Of a DNA stretch of 64,000 bases, positions 56,101-64,000 are shown piece by piece. Numbering within the stretch: position 1 is the stretch's first letter; every line of letters starts with the position of its first letter. This DNA is from Phaeosaccion multiseriatum. Taxonomy: Eukaryota > Ochrophyta, other classes. Below the pieces are notes generated by a model. It was given only the letters and a program-made list of their open reading frames with translations. It had not been told where the DNA came from and made no database searches. The DNA is taken from assembly GCA_965112735.1 (NCBI GenBank), contig OZ218958.1:868001-932000 (forward strand), given 5' to 3'. A program made the translations under genes and the position numbers.

Positions 56101-56308
56101 GTCTATGTCTAGGAGGTGTCTATGTCTAGGAGACGTGCCTGGAGGAGGTGCAGCTCGCTCCATGAGAATACAACGCATGAAACAAAGCCACTGTCAGGGG
56201 CAGGGTCAGGGGCAGAGTCAGGGGACGACGACTGACGAGAGTGAGGCGCGGACCGAGGCGGAGACGTGGGGGAGAGGGGGCGGGAGGTAACGGGGAGAGG
56301 CAGCACTG

Positions 56309-58053
56309 ATGAGGTTCCTCATCCTCACCCTCGTACCGCTTTGGCCCCTCGGAGGAGGAGCAGAGGAGGAGAAGGGTGTGGACGGACAGGGACAGAGAGC
56401 CCAAGGTGAGCAGAGCCCCCTCCCCGCCCTTCGACTTACGTGCCAGCTTCCACGGTCTGCGACCACAGCAGAATCCATCAAGCATCTACTACAAATGTTT
56501 CGTGTTGCAGGACTCTCCTGTAGCTTGCTTTGACCTCTCTACTCTCCAACACCGCTGCCCTCTCCACCTACAGTAGCAGCAGCATAAGCATCAACAGCAG
56601 CAGCAGCAGCAGCAGCAGGGAAGACTTCTTGCGGATGACTTCAGTGCTGTCTGATACGCTCGTGGGGGAGCAGTACGGTGTGGGAACCGTAGACGACGAG
56701 ATCGGTCTCACCAGGTGAGGCAGTCGGCTTCTGGCCGTCCTCTCTCTCCCTCTCACCCGTACTTTGTTTCCATCTGTCTCCTCTCTCCCTCGCTCCCTCC
56801 GTTTCTGACCCCCCCCCCTCTGTCTCTCCATCTACATCTCTCTCTGACGGTTTAAGCTTTCGTTGTGTCTCTCCCTCCCTCTGTCTCACCCTCTGTACCC
56901 CTTTCTCTCCCTCCCTCCCTCCCTCCCTCCCTCCCTCCCTCCCTCCCTCCCTCTCTCCCTCCCTCTCTCCTTGTCTCCCTCCCTCCCTCCCTCCCTCCCT
57001 CTCTTCCATGCCGCAGGCCTGTCAAGACCACCCCCCTGAGCCTTGTTCCCTTGGTGGTAATGGTGGAGGGCGTCCTCACTGGGGCAGAGTGTGCGGAGAT
57101 TGTCAGCATCGGTAAATCGAAGGTGGAAGCTTCCCACGTAATGGGGAAGGCAGGGTCAAAGTCGAGGTGAGCCGATGCTGCTCCCTGCTCCAGCAGGGGG
57201 GTATGCATATGGTGGGAAAGAAGGGGTGCGTGAGTGCGTGTGTGTGTGTACGTATGTATATATGTGTATATGTGTGTTTGGGTGTATGTGGCCGCCATGC
57301 TCTGCTGTCATGCTCGTGGTGGTGGTTCTCTTCCCGCGCGTTGGGATGCAGTGCGTATTACCACAGAGAGCAGCAGCTCTGGAGGACCACCTTGTGCTGA
57401 CTTGTCTTGCTAAGCGTCTCTCTCTCTCCCCCTCTTCTCTCTCTCTCTTTCTCTGTCTCTTCCCCTCTCCCTCCCTCTCCCTCTCTCTCTGCTCTGTCCT
57501 TCATCATCTGTTGGTGTGTAATCGCAGAGTGAGTGAGAGTGCGTTCCTACCGTATGGGGTGGGAGGAGACAAGTCCATTCTCCGCACCCATCGAGACCGA
57601 ATCGAGAACATCTTGGCGTTTCGGCCAGAGTAAGTAATCCCCCTTTCGGCGCCATCATCACTCTCCACCTCCTTGTCCTGCCCTCCTCCGCCCCCCTTGT
57701 GGTAGCTCCGACCACCCTCACACCGGATATCCACGCACACAACACACCAATATTAGCCCCCCACCCACTGCCATCCATCCATTGCCATCCCCCTCCCTCC
57801 AGGAGCCGTCTTCTCGGCGGGCTGCTAGGACGTGCAGCTTGTGCATTACGAAGAAGGAGGCCGCTTCGACGTACACCACGACTCCACAGCCTTCCACCCC
57901 CGCTACCTCACCGCCCTGGCCTATCTCAACGACGTGCCCGGAGAGGGAGGCGGGATGTGGTTTCCGGTTGCCAATGGAGGGGAAGCTGTCGATACCGGTG
58001 ATGGTGGTCAGGAATGTGAGGAAGGGGGTGAGGGAGGGGGCCAACAAGAAGGT

Positions 58054-58092
<39 letters not shown>

Positions 58093-58308
58093 GGAGTAGA
58101 AGCAAGACGAGGCGAAGGCGGCGTGATTGTGACGCCCAAGCTGGGATCGATGGTGGTGTTTTTCAATCACAAGCCTACTGGGGGTGGGGGTGTGGATGGC
58201 AGTGGAGGGGTTGATGCCGTGTTGGACGCTTCGGCTGTGCATGCAGGTTTGCCCCTCGCCGCCGGACAGAGCAAATGGGTCATGAATCTGTGGTGGAAGC
58301 CCCCTTGA
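56309..58308 (+). pseudogene. Secreted prolyl-4-hydroxylase-like gene, cassette A, frame broken
   Basis: Exons seen: 56309-56405 (Met and signal peptide, RFLILTLVPLWPLGGG), an unresolved second exon near 56465-56510, 56574-56714, 57017-57166, 57528-57629, 57803-58308. The fold is the 2-oxoglutarate/Fe(II) hydroxylase type: VPLVVMVEGVLTGAECAEIV, the HxD metal pair in FDVHHDSTAFHPRYLT, ALAYLNDVPGEGGG, and a distal His in ASAVHAGLPLAAGQSKW. The family hydroxylates prolines in secreted or wall proteins. Compared with copy B, the last exon has one extra C at about 57806 and a TAG (57826-57828) where B has GAG. The catalytic core is therefore out of frame after the last splice, though open from about 57832 to the stop. 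It could be a true pseudogene or a sequence error. Confidence 0.5.
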
Positions 58309-59047
58309 TGCTGGAGGATGATGCCGTTGATGATGCGGTGATGGTGATGGTGATGGTGATGACGATGACGGGCGGACCCACGCCACACACACAAGCACAC
58401 GCCAAATACTATAGACAACAGTGGAGTCTTTTTCGTCCTCAACACAGAGGTCCGTGCGAGCAACGACCTTCTCGATCATGTACCGGGACGTGTCAGAGGG
58501 ATGGAGGGCCAGTGTCCGGTTTCAGTGTCCTGTTTGTCCTGTTCTCGGTCGGGTTCATCCATCCTCTCTGAGCGAGGCCACAGCGGCAGACTCTGAGCTG
58601 CAGTTGAAGGCGACATGACACCTCCTTCGCTGCTGCTCTTACTGCTCCCACTGCGTCGGTTACCGCTCCTCTTGCTACAGAGCAAACAGAGCATTGGAAT
58701 GAAAAGAGAGTGGGGGGGGGGGGGGGGTATGAAGTGCCATCCATGGTTTGCCTAAAAGTAACAACAGCCCTTGTGTCGAATCGAACGTTCGTACCGGGCT
58801 CACTCTGGAGCGCCACTGTGGGAGGAAGGGCACCGACCGTGTGAATCGTGGAGGACCAACACGCCCGCAGGCCGAAGGAGCTGACTTCCTCTCTTGCTCT
58901 CTTGTACGGCGGCGCTGGGTGGCTCTCAGCACCGCGGCCCCCACCCTGTGTTCCCCTCTTTCCCCAAAGCTTAGAGGACTGGGAAGAGCAATGAAATGCC
59001 GCATTCAGGAGTGCCGGCAGTAGGGAGAGGCGGGAGAGGCGGGGAGG
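58309..59047. other. Junction between the two cassettes
   Basis: The 3' flank of hydroxylase A (GATGATG repeats, then a G13 run near 58710), the end block at about 58735-58780, and the 5' flank of FNIP gene B. No extra gene supported. Confidence 0.5.
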
Positions 59048-61168
59048 ATGATATCTCACAGTCCCCAGCAGCAGGGCGCCGCTGGTCCCTCTACTGCGTG
59101 CACCGTCCAAGTTGGGGACAGCAGGAGCCAGACTGTAGCGGCCTGGGGTGTTCTCGATACCGTACTGCAGATCAAGGAACTTTGGGGTGTCAGCCGGGCC
59201 CTCGACGAGGTGACATCACGCACTCTCGTGCTGAATTCCGTTGTGCCCGCCCCTGTCCTACAGCATATGCTCGGTCTCCTCCGGTGGCAGCAGCGGGAAG
59301 AGGAGAAGCACACTCGTGCATCACCACCTCTAGCGGCAGAGGTGGGGGCCGTTGGCAGCGGAGAGGGAGAGGGAGGCCTGGGGGGAGGCAAACCGAGACG
59401 CACGTTCGGCGTTGCAGCTGTGCGCCTGGGCCCCAGCAGGAGCTACTTTCATGCTCTGGATCTGGCCTCTGATGGCGAAGCTCTGGTCACGAAGGCGTTG
59501 GCGCTATTGCCGGCATCGGTCAAGCGTGTGTGCTTCTCGGACGATTTCAACCAAACGAACATCGCATTACCAAGAACCGTGGAGGAGGTGCAGATGGGGC
59601 GGGACTTCAATCTCCCTTTGGATCTCCCCGCTTCGCTGAAGAAGATCACATTTGGCTGGAGGTTCAATCAGCACGTGGTCCTTCCTTGCGGTGTGGAAGA
59701 GGTGCACATGGGGTGGGACTTTAGCCTCCCTGTGGAGCTGCCTGCCTCACTGAAGAAGATCACATTTGGCGATTGCTTCAATCAGCACGTGGTCCTTCCT
59801 TGCGGTGTGGAGGAGGTGCACATGGGGTGTGACTTCAACCTCCCTCTGGCCCTACCTGCCTCGCTGAAGAAGATCACATTTGGCGGAAGATTCAATCAGC
59901 ACGTTCTCCTTCCTTGCGGTGTGGAGGAGGTGCACATGGGGTGTGACTTCAACCTCCCTTTGGAGCTGCCTGCCTCGCTGAAGAAGATCAGCTTTAGCGG
60001 AAGCTTCAATCAGCACGTGGTCCTTCCTTGTGGTGTGGAGGAGGTGGAAATGGGGTGTGACTTTAACCTCCCTCTGGATCTCCCCGTTTCGCTGAAGAAG
60101 ATCGCATTTAGCATAAGGTTCAATCAGCACGTGGTCCTTCCTTGCGGTGTGGAGGAGGTGCACATGGGGTGTGGCTTCAACCTCCCTTTGGAGCTGCCTG
60201 CCTCGCTGAAGAAGATCACATTTGGCGATTGCTTCAATCAGCACGTGGTCCTTCCTTACGGTGTGGAGGAGGTGCGCATGGGTAGGCACTTTAACCTCCC
60301 TTTGGAGCTGCCTGCCTCGCTGCAGAAGATCACATTTAGCAAAGGGTTCAATCAGCACGTGGTCCTTCCTTGCGGTGTGGAGGAGGTGCAGATGGGGTGG
60401 GACTTTAACCTTCCTTTGGCCCTGCCTGCTTCGCTGAAGAAGATCAGATTTGGCGGAAGATTCAATCAGCACGTGGTCCTTCCTTGCGGTGTGAAGGAGG
60501 TGCATATGGGGCGTGACTTTCACCTCCCTCTGGCCCTACCTGCCTCGCTGAAGAAGATCACATTTGGCATGAACTCGCGATTCAATCAGCACGTGGTCCT
60601 TCCTTGCGGTGTGGAGGAGGTGGACATGGGTTGTGACTTTAACCTCCCTTTGGCCCTGCCTGCTTCGCTGAAGAAGATCACATTTGGCAGGAACTCGAAG
60701 TTCAATCAGCACGTGGTCCTTCCTGGTGGTGTGGAGGAGGTGGAAATGGGTTGTGACTTTAACCTCCCTTTGGCCCTGCCTGCCTCGCTGAAGAAGATCA
60801 GATTTGGCGGACTATTCAATCAGCACGTGGTCCTTCCTTGCGGTGTGGAGGAGGTGGAAATGGGTTGTGACTTTAACCTCCCTTTGGAGCTGCCTGCCAC
60901 GCTAAAGAAGATCACATTTGCCGAATGCTCGCACTTCAATCAGCACGTGGTCCTTCCTTGTGGTGTGGAGGAGGTGCAGATGGGTAGGGACTTTAACCTC
61001 CCTCTGGCCCTGCCTGCTTCGCTCCAGAGTCTATGGTTGGGAAGGAACTACACTTGCCATTTGGAGCATCTGCCTGCTGGCCTGAGGGATCTTACGGTTG
61101 GGCGGGGATGTCCTCTGCCTGCAGATCGTCCCGAGGGGCGTCTGGTCAAGTACCATGGCCCATTATGA
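59048..61168 (+). CDS. FNIP-type leucine-rich repeat protein, cassette B (13 double units)
   Basis: Intronless, 706 residues. The start is fixed by an in-frame TAG 31-33 bases upstream of this Met. The N-terminal region is nearly identical to copy A. It has 13 double FNIP units against 14 in A. From the unit with GVKEVHMGRDFHLPL to the C-terminus the two copies align residue by residue, including the irregular MNSR, RNSK and ECSH units, while the earlier units differ in the variable positions (for example HMGCDF against AMGRDF) and in number. This suggests unequal exchange or gene conversion inside the arrays. Likely a cytosolic interaction scaffold; the partner is unknown. Confidence 0.5.
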   Translation: MISHSPQQQGAAGPSTACTVQVGDSRSQTVAAWGVLDTVLQIKELWGVSRALDEVTSRTLVLNSVVPAPVLQHMLGLLRWQQREEEKHTRASPPLAAEVGAVGSGEGEGGLGGGKPRRTFGVAAVRLGPSRSYFHALDLASDGEALVTKALALLPASVKRVCFSDDFNQTNIALPRTVEEVQMGRDFNLPLDLPASLKKITFGWRFNQHVVLPCGVEEVHMGWDFSLPVELPASLKKITFGDCFNQHVVLPCGVEEVHMGCDFNLPLALPASLKKITFGGRFNQHVLLPCGVEEVHMGCDFNLPLELPASLKKISFSGSFNQHVVLPCGVEEVEMGCDFNLPLDLPVSLKKIAFSIRFNQHVVLPCGVEEVHMGCGFNLPLELPASLKKITFGDCFNQHVVLPYGVEEVRMGRHFNLPLELPASLQKITFSKGFNQHVVLPCGVEEVQMGWDFNLPLALPASLKKIRFGGRFNQHVVLPCGVKEVHMGRDFHLPLALPASLKKITFGMNSRFNQHVVLPCGVEEVDMGCDFNLPLALPASLKKITFGRNSKFNQHVVLPGGVEEVEMGCDFNLPLALPASLKKIRFGGLFNQHVVLPCGVEEVEMGCDFNLPLELPATLKKITFAECSHFNQHVVLPCGVEEVQMGRDFNLPLALPASLQSLWLGRNYTCHLEHLPAGLRDLTVGRGCPLPADRPEGRLVKYHGPL

Positions 61169-61346
61169 TGATGCTGATGAGGATGAATGACGATGATGAT
61201 GATGATGATGATGATGATGAGGAGGAGGAGGAGGAGGAGGAAGAAGAAGAAGAAGAGGAGGAGGAGGAGGAGGAGGAGGAGGAGGAGGAGGAGAACGATG
61301 AGGAAGAGGAGGAGGAGGATGATGAAGATGGCGATGTCTATGTCTA
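61166..61346 (+). repeat. GAT-GAG-GAA compound microsatellite, copy B
   Basis: Follows the FNIP stop as in copy A, with fewer GAA and more GAG units and an added GAT block. Confidence 0.5.
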
Positions 61347-61526
61347 GGAGACGTGCCTGGAGGAGGTGCAGCTCGCTCCATGAGAATACAACGCATGAAA
61401 CAAAGCCACTGTCAGGGGCAGGGTCAGGGGCAGAGTCAGGGGACGACGACTGACGAGAGTGAGGCGCGGACCGAGGCGGAGACGTGGGGGAGAGGGGGCG
61501 GGAGGTAACGGGGGGAGGCAGCACTG

Positions 61527-63499
61527 ATGAGGTTCCTCATCCTCACCCTCGTACCGCTTTGGCCCCTCGGAGGAGGAGCGGAGGAGGAGAAGGGTCTGGA
61601 AGGACAGGGACAGAGAGCCCAAGGTGAGCAGAGCCCCCTCCCCGCCCTTCGACTTACGTGCCAGCTTCCACGGTCTGCGACCACAGCAGAATCCATCAAG
61701 CATCTACTACAAATGTTTCGTTTGCAGGACTCTCCTGTAGCTTGCTTTAACCTCTCTACTCTCCAACACCGCTGCCCTCTCCACCTACAGTAGCAGCAGC
61801 ATAAGCATCAACAGCAGCAGCAGCAGCAGCAGCAGCAGGGAAGACTTCTTGCGGATGACTTCAGTGCTGTCTGATATGCTCGTGGGGGAGCAGTACGGTT
61901 TGGGAACCGTAGACGACGAGATCGGTCTCACCAGGTGAGGCAGTCGGCTTCTGGCCGTCCTCTCTCTCCCTCTCACCCGTACTTTGTTTCCATCTGTCTC
62001 CTCTCTCCCTCGCTCCCTCCGTTTCTGACCCCCCCCCCTCTGTCTCTCCATCTACATCTCTCTCTGACGGTTTAAGCTTTCGTTGTGTCTCTCCCTCCCT
62101 CTGTCTCACCCTCTGTACCCCTTTCTCTCCCTCCCTCCCTCCCTCCCTCCCTCCCTCCCTCCCTCTCTCCCTCCCTCCCTCCCTCCCTCCCTCCCTCTCT
62201 TCCATGCCGCAGGCCTGTCAAGACCACCCCCCTGAGCCTTGTTCCCTTGGTGGTAATGGTGGAGGGCGTCCTCACTGGGGCAGAGTGTGCGGAGATTGTC
62301 AGCATCGGTAAATCGAAGGTGGAAGCTTCCCACGTAATGGGGAAGGCAGGGTCAAAGTCGAGGTGAGCCGATGCTGCTCCCTGCTCCAGCAGGGGGGTAT
62401 GCATATGGTGGGAAAGAAGGGGTGCGTGAGTGCGTGTGTGTGTGTACGTATGTATATATGTGTATATGTGTGTTTGGGTGCATGTGGCGGCCATGCTCTG
62501 CTGTCATGCTCGTGGTGGTGTTTCTCTTCCCGCGCGTTGGGATGCAGTGCGTATTACCAGAGAGAGCAGCAGCTCTGGAGGACCACCTTGTGCTGACTTG
62601 TCTTGCTAAGCGTCTCTCTCTCTCTCCCTCTTGTCTCTCTCTCTCTTTCTCTGTCTCTCCCCCTCTCCCTCCCTCTCCCTCTCTCTCTGCTCTGTCCTTC
62701 ATCACATATTGGTGCGTAATCACAGAGTGAGTGAGTGAGAGTGCGTTCCTACCATATGGGGTGGGAGGAGACAAGTCCATTCTCCGCACCTTTCGAGACG
62801 GAATGGAGAACATCTTGGCGTTTCGGCCAGAGTAAGTAATCCCCCTTTCGTCGCCATCATCACTCTCCACCTCCTTGTCCTGCCCCCCCCCGCCCCCCTT
62901 GTGGTAGCTCCGACCACCCTCACACGGGATATCCACGCACACAACACACCAATGTTAGCCCCCCACTCACTGCCATCCATCCATTGCCATCTCCCTCCCT
63001 CCAGGAGCGTCTTCTCGGCGGGCTGCGAGGACGTGCAGCTTGTGCGCTACGAAGAAGGAGGCCGCTTCGACATACACCACGACTCCACAGCCTTCCACCC
63101 CCGCTACCTCACCGCCCTGGCCTATCTCAACGACGTGCCCGGAGAGGGAGGCGGGACGTGGTTTCCGCTTGCCAATGGAGGGGAAGCTGTCGATACCGGT
63201 GATGGTGGTCAGGAATGTGAGGAAGGGGGGAGGGAGGGGGCCAACGAGAAGGTGCAGCAGCAGCAGCAGCAGCAGCAGCAGCGGGAGTAGTAGCAAGACG
63301 AGGCGAAGGCGGCGTGATTGTGACGCCCAAGTTGGGATCGGTGGTGGTGTTTTTCAATCACAAGCCCACTGGGGGTGGGGGTGTGGATGGCAGTGGAGGG
63401 GCTGATGCCGTGTTGGACGCTTCGGCTGTGCACGCAGGTTTTCCCCTCGCCGCCGGACAGAGCAAATGGGTCATGAATCTGTGGTGGAAGCCCCCTTGA
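61527..63499 (+). pseudogene. Secreted prolyl-4-hydroxylase-like gene, cassette B, frame broken at another place
   Basis: Exons: 61527-61623 (signal peptide), unresolved second exon, 61791-61934, 62213-62362, 62736-62831 (or from 62726), 63005 onward. Here the catalytic exon is intact through SVFSAGCEDVQLVRYEEGG, the HxD pair in FDIHHDSTAFHPRYLT, and YLNDVPGEGGGTWFP. Copy A's GGGGGTGAGGGAG is GGGGGGAGGGAG here (about 63225-63235). This one-base loss shifts the frame, turns the poly-Ala tract into poly-Gln, and stops at 63288-63290. The distal His and C-terminus remain readable from 63314 to 63499 in another frame. A four-base insertion (GAGT) beside the 62725 acceptor would also force a different acceptor. 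As read, it lacks the second metal-binding His. Confidence 0.5.
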
Positions 63500-63945
63500 T
63501 GCTGGAGGATGATGCCGTTGATGATGCGGTGATGGTGATGGTGATGACGATGACGGGCGGACCACACACCACACACCAACACACGCCGAATACTGTAGAC
63601 CGCAACAAGGTTGTGGAGTCTTTTTTGTCCTCAACACAGAGTTCCGTGCGAGCAGCGACCTTCTCGATCATGTACCGAGATGTGTCAGAGGGATGGAGGG
63701 CCAGTGTCCGGTTTCAGTGTCCTGTTTGTCCAGTTCTCCGTCGGGTTCATCCTCTCTGATCGAGGCCACAGCGGCAGACTCTGAGCTGCAGTTGAAGGCG
63801 ACATGACACCTCCTTAGCTGCTGCTCCTACTGCTCCTACTGGGTCGGTTACCGCGCCTCTTGCTACTAGAGAAAACAGAGCCTTTGGGTAAATATTTATC
63901 CCTAGGAGAGAGAGAGAGATTGGGGGGGGGGCGGAGGTCTTGAAG

Positions 63946-64000
63946 TGCCATCCATGGTTTGCCTAAAAGTAACATCTCACCCTTGTGTCGAATCGAGGGT
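63946..64000 (+). repeat. Cassette end block, possible start of a third copy
   Basis: Matches about 58735-58780, the block that precedes FNIP gene B in the A-B junction. What follows lies outside the window. Confidence 0.5.

Larger units (their letters stand above)
53526..58780 (+). repeat. Segmental tandem duplication, copy A
   Basis: A cassette of about 5.3 kb: FNIP gene, purine microsatellite, hydroxylase-like gene, and a 3' flank ending CCTAAAAGTAACA, TTGTGTCGAATCGA. Copy B begins near 58829. Introns and flanks match as well as exons, so the duplication is recent or homogenised. Confidence 0.5.
58829..64000 (+). repeat. Segmental tandem duplication, copy B (reaches window end)
   Basis: Same order and orientation as copy A. 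Offset is about 5340 bases at the FNIP start and about 5226 at its stop, the difference being one 114-base repeat unit. It ends with the same block as copy A, at about 63946-64000. Confidence 0.5.

Overview
The window looks like nuclear DNA of a GC-rich, intron-rich unicellular eukaryote. Almost every gene is split by short GT-AG introns, and a few introns are GC-AG. The genes include a mitochondrially targeted aspartate aminotransferase, an eIF4E, and an RNA lariat debranching enzyme. Microsatellites are extremely abundant. My best guess at lineage is a stramenopile microalga, possibly a eustigmatophyte; this is inference at low confidence. Gene models below were built by hand from splice sites, reading phase and family motifs. 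Apart from the debranching enzyme and the two prolyl-hydroxylase copies, the multi-exon models close to a multiple of three.

Layout: 60-6602 (+) is the C-terminal part of a polycystin-1/REJ-like membrane protein with a GPS motif. 7699-15312 (-) is a ten-span EamA-type transporter with long disordered ends. 15923-18019 (+) is a FNIP-type leucine-rich repeat protein. 19986-22890 (-) is a WW domain fused to a family-7 galactosyltransferase, followed upstream on the same strand by an F-box protein (23573-25451). 25780-28499 (+) holds two fused dCTPase/MazG-like domains with a tail anchor. 29261-32475 (-) is aspartate aminotransferase, divergent from a class-II eIF4E (32855-36235, +). 37184-43212 (+) is a 1960-residue coiled-coil protein. 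44577-47747 (-) is DBR1. 47852-49015 holds a long inverted repeat and a decayed ankyrin gene. 49415-53265 (-) is a C2-domain membrane protein.

The last 10.5 kb (about 53526-64000) is a direct tandem duplication of a two-gene cassette: an intronless FNIP-repeat gene followed by a secreted prolyl-4-hydroxylase-like gene. The FNIP genes differ by one 38-residue unit. The two hydroxylase copies carry different reading-frame breaks. The tail of the second cassette reaches the window edge, so a third copy may follow.

The genes do not form one pathway. The features that stand out are the WW-glycosyltransferase fusion, the fused dCTPase pair, the homogenised FNIP/hydroxylase cassettes, and a 12-18 bp word that recurs in introns, exons and 3' flanks in several reading frames.
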